From contig NZ_JANIGL010000002.1 of assembly GCF_024518675.1 (NCBI RefSeq), positions 434,001-498,000 of the forward strand: a stretch of 64,000 nt of DNA. Reading direction: 5' to 3'. The translations under genes and the position numbers were made by a program. The notes under the pieces were generated by a model. That model had not been told where the DNA came from, did no database searches, and saw only the letters and a program-made list of their open reading frames with translations. The DNA comes from Pseudoalteromonas shioyasakiensis (GTDB lineage Bacteria > Pseudomonadota > Gammaproteobacteria > Enterobacterales > Alteromonadaceae). Every line of letters begins with the position of its first letter. The stretch's first letter is position 1. Positions 9,313 to 17,635 of the stretch are shown here, piece by piece.

Positions 9313-11832
9313 ATGACATTTTTTAAAAAGTTACCTTTGCAACTTGCCATTGCAACTACGCTTGGGACATCAGTGACTGCAATCGCTGCTGAGCAAACAA
9401 CTGACAACACAGCACAAGACATTGAAGTAATTTCGGTCACAGGCACACGCCGTAGTCTGCGCAGTATTGCCCAAAGCACAGTGCCTGTAGATTTATTAAC
9501 AAGCCGTGACCTTGCAACAACAGGCCAGCTTGAAATCAGCCAAGTTCTTGCTGCCCAATTACCGAGCTTTAATTACCCAAGCGCAACCCTTGCTGATGGC
9601 ACTGACCATGCAAAACCTGCCGTACTTCGTGGCCTCGCGCCAGATCACACATTAGTATTGGTTAATGGTAAACGTCGCCATTCAGGTGCACTATTAAATT
9701 TAGGTGGTACTGTAGGGCGCGGTTCAACCGCTGTTGATTTAAATAACATTCCTACCTCTGCGATAAAACGTGTTGAGGTTCTTCGGGACGGCGCTGCAGC
9801 ACAGTATGGCTCTGATGCCATTGCAGGCGTTATTAACATCATTCTTAAAGATGCCGATGACGGTGGTACGGTTAGCTATACTTATGGCGAATACGATACC
9901 CAAATGGCTGGCTCACCTCAACTTTTAGATACCACAGCAGATGCAGCAGGTAACTTAAGCTTTATTAAAGGCAGTGATCGCAAGTTAAATGATGGTATTT
10001 CACGCACGGCCAGTGCAAATGCAGGCTTTTCGTTGGCTGATAACGGCTTTATCAATATCTCTATTGAGTCGCGTAATAACGAGCCGACAAATCGTTCAGG
10101 TATAGACGAACGCGAGCAGTATAACCGTGATGAAACTGGCGCCTTAGATTCACGAGAGTTTGACTTTGACCGCTATAATCACCGCTTTGGTAAAGCCGAT
10201 ATTGAAGATATCGCACTGTTTTATAACCTAGGTTACGATTTTGACAATGCGCTGTCATTGTATTCATTTGCTAGCTATTCAAATCGTAAAGGTAACTCAG
10301 CAGGATTTTATCGCCGTGCGAAAGACTCTCGTAATTTACCAGAGGTTTACCCTGACGGCTTTTTACCACAAATTGATACTGACGTAGACGACTACTCATT
10401 TGCTATTGGCCTAAACGGCGAAACCAATGATTGGGCGTGGGATGTAAGTACTAAATATGGTTTAAATGACTTTGCTTTAGGCGTAAGTAACAGTATAAAT
10501 ACCTCAATGGGGATAGATAGCCCTACCGAGTTTGATAACGGAGCATTAGTTTACGAACAATACCTAGTAAACATGGATGCAAACAACAGCTTTGATTTTG
10601 GCCTACCTGATGATGTGTTTGTTACTATTGGGGCTGAGTACCGCCACGAGAGATATCAAATAAAAGCCGGTGAAGAAGCTTCCTATATCACTGTGCTGGA
10701 TGAAAACGGTGATCCGGTTGCTGCTGGCGGTGCACAAGTATTAGCGGGTTTTTCTCCAGAGAACACCACAGATAAAAGCCGCCATAATATAGCTGTATTT
10801 GCTGAGTTTGATACTTACTTAACCGAAGATTGGAATGTTGTACTAGCCGGGCGCTTTGAAGACTACAGCGATTTTGGTAGTACCTTTACCTCAAAACTCG
10901 CATCACGCTATAGCATTAACGAGTCATTATCGCTACGCGGCGCAATCAGTACAGGGTTTAGAGCACCTTCTCTTGCGCAAACCAGTTATAAGTCTGTGAG
11001 CACGGTATTTGAAAACGGCGTTCCTAGTGAAGTAGGTTTATTTCCTGTCGATGAACCTGCGGCTAAAGCACTCGGTGCCCGTGAACTTGATGCGGAAGAG
11101 TCTGTTAACATGACTGCTGGGTTTATCTTTACTCAAGGTAATTTAAGCCTAACGCTCGATGCATATAGGATTGAGATAGATGATCGGATTGTCTTATCAG
11201 AAAATCTACAAGGCCCTGAAGTGGAAGAAATTTTAGCTCAAGCAGGCGAGCTAAATACACAAAGCGTTCGTTACTTCACAAATGCCATTGACTCACGTAC
11301 TCAAGGTATTGATATTGTTGCGACTTACTCATTAGGGTTAGACAACTATGGTGATTTACGCTTAAGCGCTGCGGTGAACTTTAATGATACCGAAGTGACT
11401 CATGTTAAAGAAAATCCACCAGAGCTAGAAGCCCTAGGCGATGACTACGAGTATTTTGCTCGCCGTGAGATCACCCGATTTGAAGAAGGCACTCCTGCCG
11501 ATAAATGGAATTTATCTGCAACGTGGGACTTCGCTAATTTTCAAACAACATTACGTGCTACTCGCTACGGCGAAGTCACGGATACTTCAAGTACGCCTGA
11601 AGGCGATGAAGTGATTGCAGCAAAATGGATCACAGACCTTGAGGTTGCTTACTTACCAACACAGCAGTGGAAGTTTGCAATTGGTGCCAATAACCTGTTT
11701 GATCAATACCCACAAGATACTGTAAGTAACATTGGTTATAGTGATTTTAATCAAATATTTAGTTATAGCCCATTTACACCATATAGCCTAGATGGCCGTT
11801 TTATTTATGGCAATATTACGTACAATTTCTAA
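9313..11832 (+). CDS. TonB-dependent outer-membrane receptor
   Basis: This 839-residue protein has a signal peptide of about 26 residues ending AIAA, a TonB-box-like stretch IEVISVTG, and a plug domain at roughly residues 45-165 (VNGKRRHSGALLNL, then the conserved VEVLRDGAAAQYGSDAIAGVINIIL). A beta-barrel ending in the typical terminal YNF follows. It imports a substrate through the outer membrane using TonB energy. The long extracellular loops and the plug resemble marine receptors for carbohydrates or other organics more than siderophore receptors, but the substrate is not determinable. It is a single gene; the preceding cyclase gene ends 135 bp upstream. Confidence 0.9.
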   Translation: MTFFKKLPLQLAIATTLGTSVTAIAAEQTTDNTAQDIEVISVTGTRRSLRSIAQSTVPVDLLTSRDLATTGQLEISQVLAAQLPSFNYPSATLADGTDHAKPAVLRGLAPDHTLVLVNGKRRHSGALLNLGGTVGRGSTAVDLNNIPTSAIKRVEVLRDGAAAQYGSDAIAGVINIILKDADDGGTVSYTYGEYDTQMAGSPQLLDTTADAAGNLSFIKGSDRKLNDGISRTASANAGFSLADNGFINISIESRNNEPTNRSGIDEREQYNRDETGALDSREFDFDRYNHRFGKADIEDIALFYNLGYDFDNALSLYSFASYSNRKGNSAGFYRRAKDSRNLPEVYPDGFLPQIDTDVDDYSFAIGLNGETNDWAWDVSTKYGLNDFALGVSNSINTSMGIDSPTEFDNGALVYEQYLVNMDANNSFDFGLPDDVFVTIGAEYRHERYQIKAGEEASYITVLDENGDPVAAGGAQVLAGFSPENTTDKSRHNIAVFAEFDTYLTEDWNVVLAGRFEDYSDFGSTFTSKLASRYSINESLSLRGAISTGFRAPSLAQTSYKSVSTVFENGVPSEVGLFPVDEPAAKALGARELDAEESVNMTAGFIFTQGNLSLTLDAYRIEIDDRIVLSENLQGPEVEEILAQAGELNTQSVRYFTNAIDSRTQGIDIVATYSLGLDNYGDLRLSAAVNFNDTEVTHVKENPPELEALGDDYEYFARREITRFEEGTPADKWNLSATWDFANFQTTLRATRYGEVTDTSSTPEGDEVIAAKWITDLEVAYLPTQQWKFAIGANNLFDQYPQDTVSNIGYSDFNQIFSYSPFTPYSLDGRFIYGNITYNF

Positions 11833-11851
11833 ACTTCACCGAAAAAATAGA

Positions 11852-11879
11852 GTGCTAGTATGCTAAAGCGTACTATCAC
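11852..11879. terminator. Imperfect hairpin between convergent genes
   Basis: An imperfect stem (GTGCTAGTATGCT against AGCGTACTATCAC, with a mismatch and a wobble) lies 19 bp after the TonB receptor stop. It overlaps the 3' end of the convergent TPR gene and is probably shared by both transcripts. There is no strong T-run. Confidence 0.35.
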
Positions 11880-12799
11880 TCATTTGTCATTAACTCTGTT
11901 TTAAGCTGGTTATATAAACTCAAATGCCCGGGTTTCAAACCCTCTGTTTGTACTTTTGCTAATAAAGAAGCGGCCTGCCCTACATTACCACTTTGCCAGT
12001 TCAACTCTGCTAGCCTGAGTGTATAAACAGCCTTACTACTATTGTGCTTAGGAAATTGCATAAAACCAAAAGAATCTGTGTAATGTTTAATTGCAGATTC
12101 ATACTGCCCTAATAACTGATATGTTCGCGCAACATTGCCACTTGCCACAACAATTTTACTATTATGCTCCGTATTCTCAATGGCATAGAGGGCTAACAAA
12201 CGATACTTCAGGGATTTATCTAACTCATCCCACACGTAAAAAATATTGGCTTTATTAGAATTTAATTCAAAGTGAAAAATAGCATCTTTGCTTTTTGCAA
12301 ACCGATTACCCACATGCAATAACAAGCTATACGAGCGCTTTCTATCACCAAATACATAATGAAGATTCGCCAATTCTAGCAACCGGTACGGGCTTTCGAA
12401 GGCTTCATACATATTTTCTAGTTTTGCAATTGCTTTATCGGCGTATATCTTTGCATTGACTTTATCACCTTTAGAATTCAATGCTTTTGCATAGTAAAAA
12501 TAAAGCTGTGTTCGAAATACGGTAGGTGCTGAAGGCAAGTCGATGAGTGGCTCGATTTGTGTGATCAACTCACTGTAGTCAGCAATATCGTATATGTAAT
12601 CTAATTGAATGGACTTCAGCTTATACCACGACTTAGAGTAAAGAGTTTGAGCAGTAAGTTGAGTGTTTATTAAGTCTAAACAATTTTCACTGGTAAAATT
12701 TAAGCAATATTGCTCATGATCGCTAAGGTGTTCGGATGAATGAGCTAACTGACTCAATAAACAGATACTTAAAAACAAGAATAAATTAATTGGATTCAT
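11876..12799 (-). CDS. Secreted or periplasmic TPR-like protein of unknown function
   Basis: About 307 residues from ATG 12799; a GTG four codons upstream at 12811 is an alternative, and neither has a clear ribosome site. It begins with a signal peptide (NLFLFLSICLLSQLAHS). The rest is helical with TPR-like pairs, for example AKIYADKAIAKLENMYEAFE, LLALYAIENTEHNSKIVVASGNVARTYQLLGQYESAIKHY and LRLAELNWQSGNVGQAASLLAKV. This looks like the sensor half of TPR-GGDEF or TPR-kinase proteins, but no catalytic domain follows. It may be a stand-alone periplasmic binding protein or the remnant of a longer gene. Function unknown. Confidence 0.6.
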   Translation of the reverse strand: MNPINLFLFLSICLLSQLAHSSEHLSDHEQYCLNFTSENCLDLINTQLTAQTLYSKSWYKLKSIQLDYIYDIADYSELITQIEPLIDLPSAPTVFRTQLYFYYAKALNSKGDKVNAKIYADKAIAKLENMYEAFESPYRLLELANLHYVFGDRKRSYSLLLHVGNRFAKSKDAIFHFELNSNKANIFYVWDELDKSLKYRLLALYAIENTEHNSKIVVASGNVARTYQLLGQYESAIKHYTDSFGFMQFPKHNSSKAVYTLRLAELNWQSGNVGQAASLLAKVQTEGLKPGHLSLYNQLKTELMTNE

Positions 12800-12890
12800 T
12801 ACATTTAACACTAATAATTTCTACATTAATGTTAGCACAAAGTAATGACAATAATTTAACAAAGCTGTGAGATTTCCGCGGGGTAAAGCT

Positions 12891-12918
12891 GCAATGATGG
12901 TAATGGCACCATCATTGC
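12891..12918. terminator. Perfect 11-bp hairpin
   Basis: GCAATGATGGT and ACCATCATTGC flank the loop AATGGC. The hairpin lies 45 bp downstream of the small lysine-rich gene (leftward) and upstream of the TPR gene. There is no T-run, but it is the likely 3' end structure of the small transcript. Confidence 0.45.
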
Positions 12919-12962
12919 GTAAACTCAATACACTTACAATGCAGTGAGTTAGCAGTTAAGCA

Positions 12963-13121
12963 TTAAGCTGACTTTTTAAGCTCTTTTTTTAGCTTACCAA
13001 TTTTAGCTTTTTGCTTAGCCACTTTTTCTTTACGTGCGCTAATTTCTTTTTTGATAGATTTAACTTCTTTTTTAGCAAGTTTTACGTCGTTTTTCTTAGC
13101 TTTAGCTGGTTTCTTAGCCAT
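12963..13121 (-). CDS. Small lysine-rich basic protein (52 aa)
   Basis: An ATG at 13121, preceded by AAAGGAAAG, opens a 52-codon frame ending TAA at 12963. The product is about 40 % lysine (start MAKKPAKAKKND, end KLKKELKKSA) and contains a heptad-like coiled-coil stretch in the middle. Small K-rich proteins of this type may bind nucleic acid or act in stress, but I do not recognise a characterised family. Its own Shine-Dalgarno sequence and a perfect hairpin 45 bp after the stop support a real, independently expressed gene. Confidence 0.65.
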   Translation of the reverse strand: MAKKPAKAKKNDVKLAKKEVKSIKKEISARKEKVAKQKAKIGKLKKELKKSA

Positions 13122-13247
13122 TATCTTTCCTTTTAAATAGATGAGTCTCGTATTAGTGAGATAGCTACAATATTATATAAAAGTAGTAGTTAATAGCCTG
13201 CAACCACTTATTCACGAAAAATTCATAAACTAGCAATAAAACTGAAA

Positions 13248-13967
13248 TTAATTGAATTGATAGGCATAACCTACACCAATGAACTGATCTGAACCATAGT
13301 CATTATCTTGAGCTGATCCATAAAAATTGACTTTTTGCTGTTTATCAATTTGATAACTCGCTCCTAACGCAGCAAAATAACCTGAATAATCATCAGATCC
13401 CATTGAGTAAGCAGCAGCTGTCATTATTGTCCAATTGCCAGCTAAAGGCTTTAATGCAAAGGCACCTAAATAGCCACCGTTTGATGAGTTAGGCACTAAC
13501 ACCCAACCATCTGTAGAAGGCATTTCGTTAACTGAGCAGTCATATAAACCGGTATCACAGGCAATATCCCCATCCGTATGACTGTAGCCACCCATCGCAA
13601 AAATCTGCCACCCCATAGGCTTAATATCAAAGTAACTTAAGGGTACAAATGTTCCGATACTGTAACTTGTTTTTTCAGCACCGTGGTCAAACTGTGTTTT
13701 ACCTAAGTTAAAGTTTACAATACCAATATCAAACAACCACGAACCGCCAAACCGCCATTCATCACCATCGGTATTTGCACTGGCATTGAGCTTTCTAACG
13801 GGATCTAAACTTAGTGAGCCACTGAACTTTAATTCATCAGTATAACTAGCTCCGATTTGGGTCACTACTTTAGTTGGATCTTCAGCTAGCTTATCTTGTG
13901 CAGTCACTTGGCTACACATTATAAAAACCAAGCTAGTTATTAACCCTTTTACTATTTTTGTACTCAT
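13248..13967 (-). CDS. Putative outer-membrane beta-barrel protein
   Basis: This 239-residue protein has an N-terminal signal peptide (IVKGLITSLVFIMCSQVTAQ). The mature part alternates hydrophobic and polar residues with many aromatic and glycine residues (WRFGGSWLFDIGIVNFNLG, YSIGTFVPLSYFDIKP, YFAALGASYQI). It ends FIGVGYAYQFN, like an outer-membrane barrel. Two cysteines in DIACDTGLYDC may form a disulfide in a loop. No specific family is recognised. The gene ends just left of mgtE on the same strand (35 bp after the mgtE stop), so it could be read from the mgtE transcript or from its own promoter. Confidence 0.6.
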   Translation of the reverse strand: MSTKIVKGLITSLVFIMCSQVTAQDKLAEDPTKVVTQIGASYTDELKFSGSLSLDPVRKLNASANTDGDEWRFGGSWLFDIGIVNFNLGKTQFDHGAEKTSYSIGTFVPLSYFDIKPMGWQIFAMGGYSHTDGDIACDTGLYDCSVNEMPSTDGWVLVPNSSNGGYLGAFALKPLAGNWTIMTAAAYSMGSDDYSGYFAALGASYQIDKQQKVNFYGSAQDNDYGSDQFIGVGYAYQFN

Positions 13968-14002
13968 CCTTTACTCCATTTTATTAATAACCGGTTTATT
14001 TT

Positions 14003-15355
14003 TTAAAGTAGCAACAAACTACCCAACCCTAAGAAAGTTACAAAACCAACAATATCAGTTACTGTGGTTAGAATTACTGACCCTGAAAGCGCAGGATCTA
14101 TTTTCATTTTATCTAAAATTGACGGAATAATGACTCCTGAAAGCGATGCTGCCACTAAGTTTAACAATATAGCCACGGTAATCGTTATACTGAGCATCAC
14201 ATCATTAAACCAAAGATTAGTCAGCACACCAATCACTATTGCCCAAACGCAACCATTGACGGCCCCAACCCGCAATTCTTTTTTAAGTAATGCTTTGCGG
14301 TTTGAATCGGTCACCTGCCCCAGCGCTAAACCACGCACTATAACGGTGAGCGTTTGGCTACCGGCAATACCGCCCATTGAAGCCACCACAGGCATTAATA
14401 CAGCTAATGCAACAACCTGCTCTATGGTTGCACCAAACAAACCAATAAACCATGAGGCTAAAAACGCTGTTGCCAAGTTAATTCCTAACCAAATACCACG
14501 GTTTTTTGCTGATTTAGTTACACTTGAAAATAAGTCTTCATCTTCTCTTAAACCACCCGCTTTGGCAGCGGCCTCGTCCGTAACCTCCTGACGTAGTTCG
14601 TAAGCAGAGGACACTGTTAAACGACCAAGCAACTTATTATCCGCATTGACCACTGGCATCGCCATTGTTTCACTGTGGATCACCACTTCTGCAGCCTCGT
14701 ATAAATCATCGTCAGCGTGCAGTGAGGTAATATCTAAATTAGCAAAGTCGAGCAAACTATCCGAGTCTTGTGCTTTAAATAACGCATTAACTGATACTTC
14801 GCCTATTAAGGTGCCTTTACGGCTCACCAAATAAATCACTTCAGTAAATTGCGGCAGCCCTTTTTGTAATATTTTGCGCACACCGCCTACGGTAAGCTTT
14901 TCAGATACTTTAATTGAGTCAAAGTTAAGCCAGTGACCTAGCTGTTCTGGGTTATATTGCTGTGCTAAATCATATTGCTTGGTTTGTACTTCATCAAGTT
15001 GCCTGCGGGCATAATCTACAAAGCGCTCAGGAATAACTTCTTCTAATTCCAGTAACTCTTCAACACTCACTTCATCTAAAAGCTTAAAGCCTTCAACTTC
15101 ATCCAGAGTTTGTAATAACCAACGGCAGCTATCAGCACCTAAATTAATAAAAATCTCGTGTTGGGTGTCTTCATCTAGTAATAGCCATATTTCTAGGCGC
15201 TGCTCTTTCGGAAGCGCCTCAAATAATAATGATAGATGTTCAGTTGATAGCTTGTCCTTGGCATCTGCCAACAGTTTGTTTTTGCGGGAGGTGGTGTCGC
15301 ACTGTAATAACTCATCAATGAGTTGAGGAAGTTGGTCAACTGGGTACTCGATCAT
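14003..15355 (-). CDS. mgtE: Magnesium transporter MgtE
   Basis: This 450-residue protein has the full MgtE architecture. An N-terminal helical domain spans about residues 1-130 and contains the repeated LxEA/LDE pattern. A pair of CBS domains (about 130-255) includes the stretch VVIHSETMAMPVVNADNKLLGRL. Five membrane helices make up the C-terminal pore, including LMPVVASMGGIAGSQTLTVIVRGLALG. It is an inner-membrane Mg2+ channel gated by cytoplasmic Mg2+ through the N and CBS domains. Length and motifs are standard. It lies 112 bp from the AraC gene upstream on the same strand. Confidence 0.95.
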   Translation of the reverse strand: MIEYPVDQLPQLIDELLQCDTTSRKNKLLADAKDKLSTEHLSLLFEALPKEQRLEIWLLLDEDTQHEIFINLGADSCRWLLQTLDEVEGFKLLDEVSVEELLELEEVIPERFVDYARRQLDEVQTKQYDLAQQYNPEQLGHWLNFDSIKVSEKLTVGGVRKILQKGLPQFTEVIYLVSRKGTLIGEVSVNALFKAQDSDSLLDFANLDITSLHADDDLYEAAEVVIHSETMAMPVVNADNKLLGRLTVSSAYELRQEVTDEAAAKAGGLREDEDLFSSVTKSAKNRGIWLGINLATAFLASWFIGLFGATIEQVVALAVLMPVVASMGGIAGSQTLTVIVRGLALGQVTDSNRKALLKKELRVGAVNGCVWAIVIGVLTNLWFNDVMLSITITVAILLNLVAASLSGVIIPSILDKMKIDPALSGSVILTTVTDIVGFVTFLGLGSLLLL

Positions 15356-15468
15356 AGGGATCTCAATTAATTACATCTATAATCAGAGTTTAACGTAGCT
15401 TGACAAAAAGTGGTGTTAAAACTTTCTTTAAAAAATAAAAATAAGCAATTTCACATACGTCATTTACT

Positions 15469-16458
15469 TTATATTTTTAACTGACTTGGTGTAATACCAG
15501 TCCACCGCTTAAAGGCACGACGAAAGTTGGGGATATCATAAAACGCTAAACGCTCTGCAACTTGTTCATTGCCTTGTTGGCGCACGCCCAGTAGATAAAG
15601 GGCTTTGAGCTTATTTTGTTCGTCTTGTAATTGCGAATAACTAACCCCGTGTTGTTTGAGCTTACGTTTAAATGTTGCCGGGCTCATTGCAAAGTATTCG
15701 GCGCTACTAACTAGGCTATTATTTTTATCTTGATGAATTCGTTGGCACACAGCCTCGACAAACGTCACCGCTCGCCCTTGCACTTGAGCTAAACACTGCT
15801 GCCAGCGCAACGGGCTTGATTCTGGGTTTGGGCACTTCAATAATTGTTTATTAAAATGCCATCGAGTATAAGGCTGCTCAAAACGTATCCGTAAACCTAA
15901 ATGCTGTTCATACTCTTGAATATGCCGTGGACGCTTACAAGTAAAATCAAAATAGCAGTGTGGGTAATGATTACTGACTCTTTTGATTAAACTCATAAAC
16001 GCAGCACTGTATATTTCAAAACAATAGTTTTTTAACGATTCATCCATGCCAACGCTCGGCTGTAGATACAGGTAAAAGTCATCTTGAAAAATATGCTGAC
16101 GAGTAAAAAATAACGGCGTAAGTGTGCTACGTATTTTTTGTAATTGCTTTAAAGCACTGCCAAGATTTGGGCTTAAACGCACACTTTGCATTGTAGGACT
16201 AACATCATTAACCAGTTGATGCCCTAATAAAAAGCCACTGTCATTACTTTTCATTAGGGTTTTAAATTGGCTAATTAAAGACAATAACTGCGATAGACTA
16301 AAGCGCTGAGATAAATCATATAAGTCTTGCTCAAAAATCCCGGTACCACGTAGCAATTTATGCAGCGGGATCCCACGACCTTGCGCTAACTCCACCAGCG
16401 CAGTGACCATTCCTGCAGCGCTGATGTACTTATCATCTAAACTAATATACTGCTGCAC
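15469..16458 (-). CDS. AraC-family transcriptional regulator
   Basis: About 329 residues. The N-terminal part (about 10-190) matches the arabinose-binding-type domain found in OruR/ArgR-like AraC regulators. The C-terminal part (about 230-329) has the two helix-turn-helix units, ending IPNFRRAFKRWTGITPSQLKI. The start is ambiguous: GTG 16458 has AAAAGG 9 bp upstream, and TTG 16461 is one codon earlier. Either way it overlaps the 3' end of the upstream membrane GGDEF-like gene by 17-20 bp, so the two are translationally coupled. Targets are unknown. Confidence 0.85.
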   Translation of the reverse strand: MQQYISLDDKYISAAGMVTALVELAQGRGIPLHKLLRGTGIFEQDLYDLSQRFSLSQLLSLISQFKTLMKSNDSGFLLGHQLVNDVSPTMQSVRLSPNLGSALKQLQKIRSTLTPLFFTRQHIFQDDFYLYLQPSVGMDESLKNYCFEIYSAAFMSLIKRVSNHYPHCYFDFTCKRPRHIQEYEQHLGLRIRFEQPYTRWHFNKQLLKCPNPESSPLRWQQCLAQVQGRAVTFVEAVCQRIHQDKNNSLVSSAEYFAMSPATFKRKLKQHGVSYSQLQDEQNKLKALYLLGVRQQGNEQVAERLAFYDIPNFRRAFKRWTGITPSQLKI

Positions 16459-17350
16459 CAATTAGCGCCTTTTGTTGTTGTAGTTGCTGATGTAATAGGC
16501 TGGTTTGCTGTACGGGATCGTGCTCAAAATGTAATGCAGCGGTAGCGGTTAGTATGTGCTGAAACTGCGCACCTTTGCTTTTTGCTACTTTAAAAGCACA
16601 ATGATTAAGTGCAGCTTTCATTTGCGCTAATAATTCTTTGCCTTGGCTTTGGCTAGTTCCCGGCATTAGCACAATAAAACAATCGCCAGCGTAGCGGCAT
16701 AACACATCATTCAAACGGCAATTCATCACTAATAAATCACTGATTTCTCGAAGCAATCTATCGCCTTCAGTAAAACCAAATTGAGCGTTAAACTTGGCGA
16801 AGTCACGAATATCAATGATACCTAAAGTGGCTGTTCGCTGTTCACTTTGATGTTGCTGCATTAACGAATGCAGGTAATTCACACGATATAAACCCGTCAC
16901 TGGGCAAACTTTATCATGCTCTCTTAAATGTGCTTCGCGACGGCGTAATTGTCGGTTTAAAACAAATTGCTCTTGATGCCAATAATAAAGCCCAACACTT
17001 GTGAGCGACATGCCAAAAGGAGCTGGTAATGATTCAAACCAAGTCAACCAAAGCTGTGATGGTTGCTTAAGCCATTCATCGAGTAAATCCAAAGTCGCAG
17101 AGAACATAAACAGGCCTAAACCAAGCACTAATAAACTGGTTACTTTTCCTGGTGGACGAGAGATCAGTAGCGCAATGATCCAACTTAATGTCATCAACAC
17201 AATGCCGCCTTCACCTAAAATATCGAGCCACGCAATTTCTTGCCATTGTTTTAATTCGCCAAAATATGCACATATTGCTACAGCAATCACTAACAACGAA
17301 ATGATGGTGTTAGTAAGTTTTACGTGGCTGGTAAATGGGTTATATCGCAT
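16442..17350 (-). CDS. Membrane protein with degenerate GGDEF domain
   Basis: This 302-residue protein has four hydrophobic segments in residues ~14-128 and then a GGDEF fold (about 145-300). The signature motif reads AGDCF instead of GG(D/E)EF in CRYAGDCFIVLMP. The second acidic metal ligand is replaced by cysteine and the first glycine by alanine. The upstream aspartate (IDIRDFAKFNAQFG) remains. Cyclase activity is therefore unlikely; a nucleotide-sensing or protein-binding role is more plausible. It overlaps the following AraC regulator gene, suggesting the two work together. Confidence 0.8.
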   Translation of the reverse strand: MRYNPFTSHVKLTNTIISLLVIAVAICAYFGELKQWQEIAWLDILGEGGIVLMTLSWIIALLISRPPGKVTSLLVLGLGLFMFSATLDLLDEWLKQPSQLWLTWFESLPAPFGMSLTSVGLYYWHQEQFVLNRQLRRREAHLREHDKVCPVTGLYRVNYLHSLMQQHQSEQRTATLGIIDIRDFAKFNAQFGFTEGDRLLREISDLLVMNCRLNDVLCRYAGDCFIVLMPGTSQSQGKELLAQMKAALNHCAFKVAKSKGAQFQHILTATAALHFEHDPVQQTSLLHQQLQQQKALIGAAVY

Positions 17351-17568
17351 TGTTTAAATCTTCTTCAGTTTACATTAATGCTAATGCTAGCTTAGCTGCA
17401 CTTTATAAGGCAGGGTCATTTTGGCTCATTGATATGACATTGAGATTAAAATTTGTAAATAAAAAAACTATAAGCTGCCATTTATAGCGGCTTACAGCGA
17501 TGTTTTAAAAGCTCAAATATATTTTTTAATGCTGTAAATTAGCGCTTTAGCAAAGATTATCTTTATAA

Positions 17569-17586
17569 CTGTCACATTAGCGTCAT
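17569..17586 (+). promoter_or_regulatory. Pho box (PhoB binding site) of the phytate module
   Basis: CTGTCACATTAGCGTCAT has two 7-bp direct repeats (CTGTCAC, GCGTCAT) separated by 4 bp, the layout of the PhoB consensus. It ends 49 bp before the TonB receptor start. A possible -10 element TAGTTT (17597-17602) lies 10 bp downstream, the spacing typical of PhoB-activated promoters. The match is by eye. Confidence 0.6.
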
Positions 17587-17635
17587 TTACTTTTTTTAGT
17601 TTGCTCACCAAACCAAGGACAACCGGAGCAAATCA

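Noticed and set aside
14064..14591. A 175-codon frame on the plus strand inside mgtE.
   Set aside because: It is antisense to mgtE, has no family signature, and its composition is that of an antisense shadow.
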